A DNA stretch of 64,000 bases from contig JACSVZ010000002.1 in assembly GCA_014706295.1 (NCBI GenBank), positions 137,386,760 to 137,450,759 of the forward strand, given 5' to 3'. How positions within the stretch are numbered: the stretch's first letter is position 1; each line of letters starts with the position of its first letter. Below, piece after piece: positions 12,519-24,878 of this stretch. Both the position numbers and the translations under genes were made by a program. The notes under the pieces are model-generated. The model ran no database searches, was not told where the DNA came from, and saw nothing but the letters and a program-made list of their open reading frames with translations. The DNA comes from Lycocorax pyrrhopterus obiensis (taxonomy: Eukaryota > Chordata > Aves > Passeriformes > Paradisaeidae).

Positions 12519-12523
12519 TACTG

Positions 12524-15500
12524 TGTAGGATCACAGCTGGATATCCTAGAAATTTCAAAGTACTATCAAGTAAGGGGACAAATATTTTTCTTTGTGCTAC
12601 ATAAGATACTCTGTAACATCTTAAAAAAAAATGGCCATTTACCTTTATAGGAGAGGACCTAGTTTCAGTTCCTCACTCTAGTAATTTTCACTTGTCTTTG
12701 GTGACTAAAGTAATCTTTTTCCCCTTCAAATATTTTAGAATTTTCCTTTTTGCATTTAGATATGTATTGTGATGTTGGACAAACAGTGAATCCTCCTGCT
12801 ACCTTGCCCCATTCCGATTCTCTTCTCTTTCCTCCAAACAAATTTGAAGGCATCTATGTTACTTTTTCCTCCACTAAGCCAATCTTTGTCTCATGAAAGA
12901 AAGTGCACAAGAACATACATGCATGATGTTTCCAAGTACTGTTTTTAAGAGTTCATGCATACATGGACTACCTTCCAGGTGCCATAATTCATGCATGTTC
13001 AAGTGTGAATGTCTTCAACATGTGTAATTCTCTTTTTCATTTCCCTGTTTTCTATCTCAGCTCATAACTCACTGCCCCATGATGGGTTTTTTTAAATGTC
13101 TCTCACTTTCCAAAGTTTGTGTTCTTTGTGATCCATCTCACAAAAGTCTATGTCCCTGTTGCACATTGTAGCCTCCATCCAATCCACTTTCCTTGAGTAA
13201 TCTAACTAAGCAGTCTAAGTCAGATGCATTACTGCCCTGGACTGTCTATACCTCCAGAATGAGATTAAATTCTAGAGTGAGGTGAATTACCTTTTGGAAG
13301 TTCCTGTACCTTCATCTGACAGAAAAGATGCCTCACTCTTCCTAATTTAAGCAATATGCAAAATTAAGTGGAACTGAAACAAGTCCCATAGCTTGCAAAT
13401 AGGGTGCTGGAAGACCAAAGGCTTTCCAGAAGAACAGGCAGTTTCAATAGATGGGAAAGAAGGAAAAATTAGTTTTCATGCAGCTCTGTTCACATGCCAC
13501 AGTGCAGGCTGATGTTCTAGTTCTAATGATCATTCTCTGATCATAGAAAACATTGTAGTTCTGAAGAAATACCTCTTTTGTACTACTGAACTGAAATAAT
13601 TATTTGTGCTTTTATATTGTGAAAACCACAGTAACCAGAGCAGAAGGTCCCTGATTGTTCATCTGTATTAAGAGACAGATCTGTCACAAAATGTATGTGT
13701 GATTAATATACAAAGTGGAAAAGAATAACCCATTCAAGGATCTGAGATTATGCTAAGGAAAATCATCTTAGATAACCAATGTAGATAGCAAAGGCTGTTA
13801 TCATGTCTCCTGATTAGAAATTCAACTGTAAAATTCCTTTCTCCTTTGATGCTTATAATAATATTCCTTGCATTAAGTACTGAGCTGTCTTCAGTGTTTC
13901 CAGTTCTATATAAATGTGTAGCTTGGATTTTTTCCATCTCAGTAACTAAGGACATTAAATGTCTTCAGATGTCATATTGACTTTGAGTTCAAATTAGTAA
14001 ATTCTGGTTCTGTGTCACCGCTAATTCTTCATACCCAACCAAACCAAACAAATAAATGAGGAGAAACAGAATGAAGTCTTTGTTATATACCCATTCCAAA
14101 GGCCCTGCATATTAAAGCTTGCATAGTCAGCAACACGGCAAAACACTCAAAATATGTTGGGGTACATGTTGGGGATTTAGTGCAATTTTTTTCCCAGTCG
14201 TGAAGAAATACAGTTTCTAGTCTGTACAGCAGCCCCAATCAATAAGAGTATCCTGATAGCCTAGATTTTTCACTGTTTTTCTAGTGTCATATTGTACACA
14301 GCATCCACAGCTTTTTCCTGCTGCATGCTTGCAAGCGGCAGCTGTTTCATGTTGCTTTCCACTATGGCTGTCCCCAGGCTTTATAGTGTCATCCTTTAAG
14401 ATTATCCCTCAGCTCAGTGCCTGAAATACAAATGCTTGAAGACCTGATTCCAAATGTGTTTATGCAGGAAAAGTGGATTTCTCCATCTTTTGTCCTGATT
14501 CCTGTAATACAGGGGTGATGAGGCTTATAAAATACAGAAATACTTAATTTTTTTTTTCTGAAGAATGAATGAATCAAGCAAGTAAATAAAGTGGAAGATT
14601 CTAGTAACTAACTGAATATTGCACACCTGAGTGTCATACAACTCAGGCTAGAGGTAAACATGCTGCTGAGGTAAACATTTAGATGGCTCACAATTCACTG
14701 CATTCATGATGCCTGTAACGATACTCATTTCAACCACACGATGTATAGGGTATTGAAATGAAGCGTTACACTTCCATCATAAGTAGTCAGCTCTGCCACC
14801 TTCCATACTGAAGTAGAATGTACGAGATCCAGTTGCTATTGGGCTCTCATATTCGAGTGGTAAACCAGTGAAGGTATGCCTGGACTACACATAAAGCAAG
14901 GCATTCAGGAGCAGAGGCAGGGAAGCTGTATAGCTGGTGAACACATGCCTGGAGGGCAGGGGACATTTCTAACCATGTAAATAATTTGAATGACAATCGG
15001 TACAGAAAAAGCTGTAAGGGAAAGGGAGACCCTATCTTTTGAGGGGAAATTAAAGAGCTTGACTAGTTTAGTCTAGCACAATGAAAGGCAAGCAGGGACA
15101 TGGTAGCGGAACAGCTACACAAAGTGTGACACCTGAAGTACTTGAAGCAAAGCTGTGGTTCCATAATATGCAATTGCTTCTGTTGATTGTTGTGGGACAC
15201 CGTTCTCCATTGCCTTACTCGGAACAACCTAACTTCCTTATCTAGGATATTTAGAGGTTAGTTATTTCCATTACCACCTACTGGCACCCTGTTGTTTACA
15301 GGCACTGGCCTACATGCATGAGATGTTCAAGGGCTCAAAAAAGCCTGTATAGTTACAGCAGGGCTGGAGACCATTTCATCTCAGAACTGAGGTAAAACCG
15401 GCTTTAGATTTGGTAAGAGAAACCCATGTTACCTGTGTACCTTCTGGTTTAATTTCCTTGTACAACAGAACCCATGGCAGCTCTTCTTACCCAAAGCTTT

Positions 15501-16364
15501 CTTACCCTTGTATGCAGTTTTAATTAAAAAGTTTTTACTTTTGGAAGCTATCAAGATGTCTCTCCAGCTCTCCTCTCTCATGCAAAGTTTTTGTTTACAA
15601 CACTTGCAGAATCAGAAATCAGTCCCAGCTGTTCCCTTTGTTATAATTTAGCATCTGGAAAAGGATTTGGTTTACGTATACATGCATGACAAGAATTTAT
15701 CAGATGAAATTGCCCTCAACTTACATCAACTAATTATTAAATTGCCTTTTTTTCCCAGCACTTTCAAATATTACAAAATATGTTACAAAGCAGGTTCCAG
15801 GTTCCTAAGCAAATTAAAGAGCAAAGAAAATGTGGAACAATAGGTTTTTCAAGACCCACATGAATAAATAATTAAAAATACAACATGCACTTAAGCAAAT
15901 AAGAGTTTGAGTCCTCAGTTAACTCAGTAGCAAAGCACTTTTTTATTTCAGAGTAGAATATATCAGAATCAAGCAGCTCCTATATGATGCTGCTTACTTT
16001 TACACTGTATGAATTCATCAGAATTGTAGAGACAAACTCACAACAGAAACAAAATTTTAAAATGTATCAGAAATCTTCCCATCAGCAATTAACTTCACAA
16101 TTATTCTAAATCTCAATAAAATTGAAGGTTTTGGTATAGTATTTTTTATAGACCAATATAAAACCAAGCAATTACGAATGGACAGGAAAGCCAACCATAA
16201 ATACAGCAGCTGAAAAAAAATACAGTGTCATAATTAAGAAGCTGCAAGCAGCAAATGTAAATACTCTCCACATGTTGTTAATATCATAGGAAATTAAATA
16301 TTTAAAGAATGAAAAGGCTGCCAGTACCACATACCAGCACCTATCAGTTCAGCTAGATAACACA
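12524..16364. other. Non-coding; nothing recognised
   Basis: Frames do not exceed 73 codons. The sequence is mixed-composition, with no recognised repeat, RNA gene or promoter. Confidence 0.55.
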
Positions 16365-16602
16365 GCTTTAAGGTTTAAATTAGATATCAGGAAGAAATTC
16401 TTTGCTGTGAGGATTGTGAGGCACTGGAACAAGTTGCTAAGAGATGCTGTGGATGCTTCATCCCTGTCAGTGTTCAAGGCCAGGTTGGATGGGGCCCTGA
16501 GAAACCTGGTCTAGTGGAAGGTGTCCCTGCCCATGGCAGGGGGTTGGGACTACATGATCTTTAAGGCTCCTTCCAATCCAAACCATTCTATGACTCTATG
16601 AT
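16365..16602 (+). mobile_element. CR1 LINE, 5'-truncated 3' end
   Basis: The roughly 240-bp segment contains the standard CR1 3'-end blocks in order. These are gatatcaggaagaaattct (16383-16401), a gaggcactggaacaagttgc-like block (about 16419-16438), ccatggcagggggttgg and ccttccaatc. It ends with the short tail repeat attctatgactctatgat (16585-16602). CR1 is the dominant LINE in birds. It integrates without regular target duplications and is usually severely 5'-truncated, as here. Only the end of the element, past the RT domain, remains, so it cannot code for anything. Confidence 0.92.
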
Positions 16603-18543
16603 TTTTATGCAAATTAAAAATGGTCCAGATCAAGAGAAACTTTCCCATTTCAAAACAGGTTTGAAAGTTGTCATGCACATGAAATCTTATTTGCCTCTGC
16701 TGTAATTAAGCAGAGAAAGGGAAAATTAAAACTTCATTTCATATGGTAAGATTAGGATTATTGAGGAAAACAGAAAACTTCGAGGAAAACTTCAAAACGA
16801 ATTTTCCCTGTACAAGATAATCAGTTGAAAAGATATTTAGCACAGATTTGTTAAACATGTGTCTTGGAGTAATTAAAAAAAGAAAAAATTAAAGGCAAAA
16901 TAAGAATAAGATCTAAAGACAAGTTTATATTTTAAAATGATAAGTGTTTTTGACCTGGAAAACTAAAACATTGCTTTCTTTCCAAGGAAAGTTTCCCATT
17001 ACAATCAATTAGGGTTTATTGAATAAAAGAATGCTAAGTGAAAAATGTAAATAAAGTAAGGATTTTTGTACTTCATCTAGGCAAAATAACTTGAGAATAA
17101 ATGAAAAATAGAATTAAAGTACTTGCATGTATAAATAATATACAAAGAAATAACTAAAGAAAAATTTAAAGAATTTATTTCTTATATAGTAATTTTATAC
17201 TCTAGAATTTCCAATGGATTCAGCTCTGATAAGTATTCCATGAAAGTCAATGAACTAAAGCACACATGGATTATTCCCCAGAGTACATCTTGTTTAACTA
17301 AACTAAGGAACATTTCCACTTTTGTTGAATTTGCAGATCTCATTTCTCTAGTAAGTGTTACAGTGTTGACACCTAGAGGCTTTTGATTCCTCTAAGGCTT
17401 TAGAGTAGGAAAAAAGATCTCAAAGAACATGTAGGTACATCATTAGTTTTGGTGGTTTTACCACTTATATACTAACTGATGAAAATTTTACCTGTTTTTG
17501 TACCCAAGAGTTTTCTTCCTCATTTTGTTCTCTTTCTTGTTTTTGTTATTTGTTTCATGTTTGGTTTTGGTTTGTTTTTGGTTTCTTTTCTTTTAGTTTT
17601 TTTCTTTTTCTTGGAGGAGTTGTATTTCCTTTGGGTAGGAATCCTAGTATAAACTTTTTTTTCCTTTCCTTCTTTCAAGACATTGAAAACCAGTATTTCT
17701 GGCTTGAACTACCTCTGCCATATAGAAAACATTTGCCTCATCTGATGAGTTCTAGGTTACACATTGAAAAGAGACATTATGCAGCAATTTATGGGAGAGC
17801 TTTGAAAATTTCTGAAAGACTCCATCCATCAGGTTTGCTACTGGGACATGAAAGGAGTGTACTGTGAAGGAGCAATCTATCTCATATTAACTCTGTATAT
17901 GAACCAGAGCTCAGTCTAACACCTAGCAGGTCCATATTACAAGAAAGCAAATCCATACAACCCTTGCAAGCCCATAATTTTCTCTTAATAAGGCCTTTCC
18001 TCTCATCTTAGCAGATACTTGAAGACATTTAATCCAAGGAGTTGACCCACATACTTTTTACTGACCTCCTTGGCTCCAAGTTCTCTGAACTTCCTGCTGG
18101 CCTTCCAAAAGATTTCTCACTCTGCACAGCACCTGTGGGTGATAGTTCATGTGACTTTATGAGAATGATACCCAGCAGAGAGTCTAAACACTGGGAAAAA
18201 ATGAATGTGCTGTCATGGGACATACAGGAGCAGAGAGCTCAGAGAGAGTTTTCTAATCTTCAATTTTCCCAGCCTTAACATTCACCATATCTGTATGACA
18301 AAGTTCCCAAGCCCTGTGGAGACCTTAAATCTGTTTCTTGCTTGATATGAGGCAGAGGTTTCTACCACACCTAGACATAAGTAGAGTCAGGATCTGGATG
18401 CTAGAATTTCTAGCCCCTTTCCCTGTGCAGTTTTTTGGTGTGTTTAGTATGTCTTTCTTAAGTTGTAGACTTCAAGGTCACAAAAATTGTTAGAATTATA
18501 ATGCATTTACACACTGTGTTTAAAAGTACATTGGACCTGACAA
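16603..18543. other. AT-rich non-coding; nothing recognised
   Basis: A pronounced T/G-rich strand bias occurs at 17500-17660 and creates a 105-codon frame (17550-17867) with a phenylalanine-rich start. I regard this as non-coding. No repeat family was recognised. Confidence 0.55.
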
Positions 18544-18609
18544 CACTGATGCCTTGAGAGGCCATCTAAAAACAGAGACTAGACAGGCGTAAGGGAATAA
18601 AGGTAGGTA

Positions 18610-18615
18610 TTTATT
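18610..18615 (-). terminator. LTR polyadenylation signal (minus strand)
   Basis: TTTATT on the plus strand is AATAAA on the LTR sense strand. The matching signal in the sister copy is at 25157-25162. Confidence 0.65.
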
Positions 18616-18705
18616 TGAAAGTCCTTCAAAGGCACACCCTGGGGAGCCAGAGGCTATTGCCAAGATGGACCCCAAGATGGATGACAGGTCATGAGTTCTT
18701 CACAC

Positions 18706-18712
18706 TTTTATA
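18706..18712 (-). promoter_or_regulatory. LTR TATA box (minus strand)
   Basis: TTTTATA on the plus strand is TATAAAA on the LTR sense strand, and it sits about 95 bp upstream of the AATAAA. Confidence 0.65.
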
Positions 18713-18942
18713 CGTTTCGTTCATTTGCATATCAGGGTTAATTCTCCAATTAAAGCTTCAGTTAATGATGCAATCTCCCCAAGCTGCCCCCCCCCCCCCC
18801 CTTAGAGGCTTTTGGTTTATACTTTTTGGGCCTAGGATGGTCTGAGTGTCCTTGGAGAGCAGGCCTGGAGAGGCTTTGTTATGTCTACCTAGCACAGGAG
18901 AGCAAAAGTTAACAGGCTACAAAAACTTCAGCGTTACACACT

Positions 18943-19117
18943 AGGCAGTACAGGATTTGAAAAATATGAAAGTTAAAACCTAAGGCATCAACATCTTTAC
19001 TTAAATATACTTAATAGCATAGAAATTCTACATAAGTAAGAAGAGAAAAATCTGAGTACTATAATTCACTGTGGAAACCCTTAATTGTAGATACAATAAA
19101 CCTCCCAGGCTAAAAGA
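18943..19117. other. Short spacer between LTR and trinucleotide hairpin
   Basis: AT-rich sequence in which I recognise nothing. Confidence 0.5.
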
Positions 19118-19160
19118 AGTAGTAGTAGTAGTAGTAGTAGTGCTACTACTACTACTACTA
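19118..19160. repeat. Inverted trinucleotide repeat, (AGT)8 then (ACT)n
   Basis: Eight AGT units (19118-19141) are followed directly by GCT and then about five ACT units to 19160. The second block is the reverse complement of the first. The two arms can pair into a perfect stem of at least 15 bp with a minimal loop. It continues into a degenerate aataatgataataac stretch. Confidence 0.9.
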
Positions 19161-19360
19161 GTAATAATGATAATAACAATAGCAACCAGACCCTCCCACC
19201 CCAAACTTTTAAGGCCCATTTTGCAGTGTCCATAGTGCCTATCAGAATTATGATGGATATTGTAGTGTCTGTGTAGGAAAAAAGAAGTTGACACTGCCAA
19301 AAAGAATGCCCAAAACATTAAAGAAAAAGGTAAAAGAGCTAAAATGTATAAAGCAGTTAC

Positions 19361-19938
19361 TGTTGGGGTCACTGGGCCAGCTGGTGAGCCAAGGAGCTCT
19401 AAAGTGGCTGAGGCCAGCTGGTGGAAAAACTCAGGCATTTGAAAAATACCCTCTTACCTCTGAAAAGGAAAAGCCTCTCCCACACGTCCTTGCAGTTGGA
19501 ATGTAATCTTATCCCCCAAAACTCTGTATAAGTAAAACTACCTCTCCCAGCAGCTCCTTTACCTGGTCCTCTGCCCTGCCCCTTCCCTCTGCTCACTGGC
19601 TCCCTTCCCTGGCCCCGCCTTTGTACCGCCCCCAGGCCCTCAGATGAGACTGTGTAAAGGGGTAGAGAGCTCATGGTAGTTCTCTTTGTCTGCTCATCTC
19701 TTCGGATGAGTAAAGCTGTTCGTGGAACACGGGCTAGCGGAGGGCCCTCCTTGGCTCCTTGTCTCTGGTAATATTTGAGCTGTCTGGCTATAGGTGTGGG
19801 GTGCGTGCCATCAGCGCCTCAGCAGCGCAGGGCAGAAAGGAGGGTCTGCTAGCGGCCCAGTCTGCACCTGAATTGTCTGTCTCAAGAGATGATTTGGGGT
19901 ACATGGCAGCTACCTCCGACTGCACTATAACCCGCACA
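19361..19938 (+). mobile_element. LTR of a class II (ERVK-like) endogenous retrovirus
   Basis: The proposed LTR runs from TGTTGGGG to the CA of cccgcaca. It has a TATA-like TATAAG (19527-19532), a GC-rich pyrimidine-dominated stretch after it, and an AGTAAA variant polyadenylation signal (19709-19714). A primer-binding site follows 16 bp downstream (19955-19972), which fixes the orientation and shows this is the 5' LTR side of a provirus. No target duplication can be tested because the right LTR is absent. The left boundary is inferred from the TG dinucleotide and composition and could be off. It is not visibly the same family as the 2376-2966 LTR. Confidence 0.7.
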
Positions 19939-19954
19939 ACCTTTTATTTTTTAT

Positions 19955-19972
19955 TGGCACCCGAACAGGGAC
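19955..19972 (+). other. Retroviral primer-binding site, tRNA-Lys type
   Basis: The 18-mer TGGCACCCGAACAGGGAC differs at one position from the classical complement of the 3' end of tRNA-Lys(UUU). It is in the expected place just downstream of an LTR. It marks where minus-strand DNA synthesis was primed. Retroviral sequence stops soon after it, around 20010, without a recognisable gag leader. Confidence 0.85.
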
Positions 19973-20009
19973 ATGAACCCTTGTTACTTGTTTGTTTTTT
20001 GTTTACACT

Positions 20010-23000
20010 AGAATCATAGCATTTTGCAAACAATCATCATTCATATTTTGCAAATAAAGCAGATGCAAATGAGTAATTTCCATTACTTTATAGCTGATCC
20101 AGCAGAATCATGACGCACGAACACAGCAGAAAAGACATGCCAACGTTTTGTTTTTTTATTCTATGAGCATTAAACTTTTAAGTTTGGTTTGCTGAATCCA
20201 GGGCATAAACTGGATATTGGAAGTGTGCCCAGGTACAACTCTGAAGGCTGCAGTGAGCTGACCTGTCCTACATGAAAACTAAGTGTGTTGTCATGACTGT
20301 CTGAATGACGAATTAGAAGAAAGCAATGATGGTTATTTGCTATTTAAGGCGCAATACTACTGCCAATTGATTACAAATTTTTAGGCAATACCAGCCTCAA
20401 GGAAATAGCAATTAATAGACAAAGGGATGGAGACATCATTTTTCCCACCTTATATTAAATTAATGATATTGGATATAACCCTTGGAAGACAATATCCTTT
20501 AAAATTCCTTGGGGTGAAAAGGGCAGATTCACTGAAAATTGCTTCCAATATAAATTCTAGTGATTACTCTTGGGCTTTTTTCAGTTTAAAGAGCATTTTA
20601 ACAGTATTGAAAGTGGCTTGACATAAATTTTGCAGAAATGTACCTTGATTAAAATTTCAATAGAGTAAAAAAATTGTTAAAAGTATGTGAAGAAAGTGTC
20701 TATATAATAATAAAACAGCTTTCAAATGCTTGCACTGTACTTCTTTATGTCTTGTGGGACTTAATAACTTTCTATATAACCTGAAAAGAAGAACAAAACT
20801 GACATAACTGAAAATACTTGTGTTTAATCATAATCTTATAGTGGAACAAAGAAATAACATTCATACTTCAAACAAGTTTAGTTTATACCTGAAATGGGCC
20901 AACTTGAGTAAAAACAAAAAAGTTCAAAACCAAAACAGTAAACAGACTATTTTTTTCTAAATCTTTGCTTAATACATAAACACAAAGACATAAAAAGCTG
21001 GTATTTTCTTGGTCGGCTTGACACTTATGGTGGTATCTAAGGATATGTAACTCACATTTGTGATGCCTAATTGCATTTTTCAATCATTTTCTAAGACAGT
21101 GAATAAGGAATAGCAGACGTGCTAAGAAATAACACCAGTGTTCTGATTTTTTCAGATTCCTACTTGTTGAAAAATAGAGAAAAGAGCTTTTCTGACTATT
21201 TACTTTTCTAAAGTTTTTTTTTAAACAATCAAAGAAGGCTTCCCACCAGGCCATTTGTTCTCTGCTGGGCAAAGGAAGAATGTGGAAAAAACATTAAAAT
21301 TGAACCCATCAGGATGCAGTTTTTCTCAATTGTGAATGAGGGCTAAATTTCACTAATGTGGCAAAAGCTAGTAGGCCTAGGTGGGAAAGTAAAAGAAAAC
21401 AAACTCTGTACTCTTTCATGAAAAGTAATGAAATTTCAAAATATACCTTGATTTATGATTGCTGCAAATTTTGTTGACATAGAGTAAAAATAACCAACAA
21501 CCAAAAAATTAAAAATTGAAGTATTTCCTTTATGCTGGCTGCATCTCTTCAAAGGAAAAACAATGCTTTCATTTTATAGTTAAAAAATCAATAACAATAT
21601 AAAAGTCCAATACATCTAGGTACCAAAGCTTGAGGAAAGGCCAAGCAGATGTTTTACTGTGAAAAAAACCACCACATGTAAATCCTGAGTCTTGCTAAAG
21701 TCAGAGCCAGGACTGCATTTAATTTATTCCATTAATTTCTGAGCAACCAATATTCCGATTTTTTATTTTATTTTTTTCTGAGCAGTCTCTCTGGGTGTTA
21801 TCTTTTGGACTATTGTGTCTACTTTCATGAGGAAGCAGCAATTTTCTGGCATGAAACAATCTGGCAAATGCACAGATTTTGTGACAAGCACAGCTCATGT
21901 CCTAAGCGTGCTTTTGGCCAACAGGAGGTACCTTATTCTAACATATTTTATCCTTTTAGCCTCAGTATAAAGAGATTCTTTTTTGTCAAAATATTAAAGT
22001 TTTCTGCAAATACCAGTACTTGAAAACCACTGAACATCTCATTTCATTACTTTGTGGGATCACATAGGTTAACTCGACCATTTAAATCAAAAAAAAAGAG
22101 TATGTCTGGATAGTTGCATTAGTCTTATTAATGAAGATAGTAGAAATTCATTTCACTGAACCTGCCAAAATTTGCTGTACTTGCATAGAAAATACTGTTG
22201 TTATTTCAAGTCAGATTATTCTCCTGTTTGAGACTGCTCTTGTATTCTGTTTGCCATTTCTTTATAAAAGCAAGTGGTTTTGACCTTTCAAATTTTTAAT
22301 GGGAATTCAGAAATTAGATAAGTCTGACAGTCTATACTCTTATTTTCCTTTTGAAAAATACTAGTCATGTCATAAATTAAATTGGTTTTTTAAATTGTTT
22401 ATTATTAATAATTTAAACATTTCCTTTTGTCTCTTTCCTTTAGCTTTGTGAAATATATATGCATGTGCAAAAGAATACTGAATAATTGCTAATAATGTCA
22501 TGAACTTTTTTAAAGCAAAGAGATCAAATGTGAAAGTTAACTCCATCTGAGTAAAAGCTGTTTGTCTTTGAAAAGAATAGATATTTTTAAATCCTAGATG
22601 TGCAGGAAAAAAATAAATTTCTATTTCAATTACTAAAAAGAGACATAAAAGCTAAATCTTAGCTATTAATCTGAAAACTGAAGTGTTTGTTTTAAAAGCA
22701 GACATTTCTGCACTTTTACCTTTACTGTTCTCAGGTGAAGTCAGGAAATATTTTATCCACCTAAGCAATAGGAAATCAATAAAAATTTAGCAAAAAGCGT
22801 GCCTGAAATACGGTTTAGTCTGGGGAATGAAGTTCAGTGCATCACTTTAGATTTGTTATGTTACGATTTTAAAAGCAGATATTATTTGCATTCATGAGAA
22901 AGCATGAAATTTAAAAGTTCTTAAGAAATAATATAAATTTGTTGTGCAAAATTACCTGACCTTGATCAATAGGCCCATCTTGAATTCCTAAATTACTCAG

Positions 23001-23829
23001 TTCATAAAAAGCATATATGCGGGTTTTGTTTCCTCACAAGTTCCTCTGTGCTCTCTGTTCTTCTTTCGTTTCTTGATTGTCCTCTTTCAATACAGAGAAA
23101 GAAAGCTATTTTCATTCTTTTCCAGTGGTTTGGGCCCTGTGTAAAGCTTTATAGGGTAAGAGTTTGTCATGGATGGAACAAACTGATAATTCTTAGACTA
23201 TGTCTAAATAACCATAGTTTTCATTCAGGTTTTTACTCACAATGACTCTATCCAGGAAGTCCTGGTCTGAAATACCATTCTTGTGGCTCAAACTAATTCT
23301 TTCCAAACTATCTTGATTCTTTCTTTTTTGTGTTGTATTAATATCAATAGTACCAGACATTTGGAAGCAACATAAAAAGTGTTTAGATGTCAGCATTAAC
23401 AACATCTTTTGATCAAGGACAGAAAGAAAATCTCACAACCAATATTTTATATAAAACATTTCATACAAGCAGTGAAAACAACCACCCCATCTAATGTGTT
23501 CGGAAAATCTAGGTTAGTGCAGATTTGGACAAGTTAAAGTTTTATTTCATGAACGATTTGAAAATCTTGTATCAGAAAATCTCTGAATATTTGGAAAAAT
23601 TTAGGTAAATAAAAATAGTTGGATTATTCAAAACTCTTGGAAACTTCTAAAATCATTTTCTGTGCAGTTTGTATTTTGAATGTAACATCCTGGCAGACTT
23701 TTTTGGAAATAAATATCTAGGAATATATCCTATTGACTGCTGTATCTAAAAGAGGCACAAAAATAAAGCCTTTCGTAGAGACTTGGAAAGATATCCATGA
23801 TCACAGAACCTTGAATTCATAACAGGCTT
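20010..23829. other. AT-rich non-coding; nothing recognised
   Basis: No frame exceeds 78 codons. There are numerous A and T runs and no recognised repeat or RNA gene. Confidence 0.55.
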
Positions 23830-24290
23830 CAACCCTCCCAGTATCTGCTAGGAAGAGAACAGGCCTGGACACAAACAGTTCAGGAGATTGCTAGAATGTA
23901 TTGGCATCAATTCCTTCATGTTAATGAGGGGGATTACTTACTGTGCTCAGACAAGGGGGAGATGGCAGAGGATGTGAAGGTCAAGGGCAGACTTGCAATC
24001 AAGAGATTGAGACAAATAGTGCCTGTTCAAACGGATTGCTGCCTGGCTTGGTGTACAGCTGGGGAAGTGTTGGACACCTTGGCTCAAGTCAGGTGTTTGA
24101 CAGAGTCTCCCATGGTATCCTTAGAGGGACATTGATGATAAAAGAATTAGATAAATGGAAAGGGCTGAGGAAACTGGCTGCATCACTAGGCCCAGTGTCC
24201 TGTGATCGACAGTATAAACTCTGGATGGTTACTAGGAGCATCCCTCAGGGATAAATATAGGGGCCAACATTATTAAATGTCCTTACTAGG
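23830..24290 (+). mobile_element. CR1 LINE coding remnant, endonuclease joined to RT
   Basis: A plus-strand frame around 23932-23990 reads DYLLCSDKGEMAEDVKVKG, which resembles the C-terminal part of the CR1 endonuclease. A different frame from about 24090 reads VFDRVSHGILRGTL and, after a variable stretch, SIPQG (about 24230-24250). These match in order the RT blocks found in CR1 ORF2. The stretch between the two motifs is much too short for an intact ORF2, so a deletion has joined the endonuclease end to the middle of RT. There is also a frame change. The catalytic FADD box and the 3' end are missing. Assignment is by motif recognition. Confidence 0.65.
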
Positions 24291-24878
24291 ACATAGGAAA
24301 CTGACTTGAAGAGAGCAGCAGGAAGTGGAGTGGAGGGGTGGGGTGTCAAATTAACATGAAGACGGTCAAATACTAAAAACCATTTTCGACAGAGACTGTG
24401 AAGTCTCCATCCTTGCAGATATTCAGGATTTTCCGGCACAATCCTGTGTGGGCTCTAATTGGCTTTGAGCAAAATGTGCATCTGTCTAGACCTCTCTAGA
24501 TCCTGTCAATTTTACATAGTTCAATTTATAATTCTGTAAATAGATCCTTCTCCTTGAAGTGATTGAAAGAGTAAAAATAGATCCATTTTTCAACTCTGTA
24601 ATTCTGAGCCTCTTTTATCAAGCAGTCCATTGCTGTCTGGAGTTCCAGTGATATTTGCCACAGAGAGAATCTCCGAGTCTCCTTTCATCTCTAATTAAAC
24701 AGCTTGTATAGCTGCTAACTTTATTACATCTCTTTGTTGCATTCATGCTTTATTACATGTTGCAGGGCTTTTAGATAGGGAATTTTTTGCTTACTTGATG
24801 CCTTGGGATTTTAACTTCTATATTTTTCCTGTAATTCTTTAGTGAATAACTCTAAACTCCATATACAGTGTTAGCTAC
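24291..24878. other. Non-coding; nothing recognised
   Basis: There is a homeobox-like TAATTAAA at about 24694-24701 within a 200-bp stretch of balanced composition (24600-24800). This is compatible with, but not evidence for, a conserved non-coding element. Confidence 0.4.

Larger units (their letters stand above)
18548..18938 (-). mobile_element. Solo LTR (ERV1-like), minus orientation
   Basis: Read on the minus strand it starts TGTAACGCTG and ends near AAGGCATC(A). It has a good TATA box (18706-18712), and about 95 bp further on an AATAAA (18610-18615). The flanks share cact (18544-18547 and 18939-18942) if the LTR is taken as 18548-18938. A 4-bp duplication would suit class I (gamma-like) ERVs, but the boundary is uncertain by one base. 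The U3 contains a run of 15 C (18787-18801). It belongs to the same family as 24879-25229: both share the ctgaagct-taattggag-attaacc block, the TATA-to-AATAAA spacing and the U5 end. No internal region is attached. Confidence 0.85.

Noticed and set aside
11990..12604. 204-codon open frame, the longest in the window
   Set aside because: It runs through an ERVL-like LTR and both flanks, has no domain, and contains simple glycine-rich translation of the LTR's G run.
17550..17867. 105-codon frame beginning with a hydrophobic stretch like a signal peptide
   Set aside because: The hydrophobic start comes from a T/G-rich simple tract and nothing recognisable follows it.
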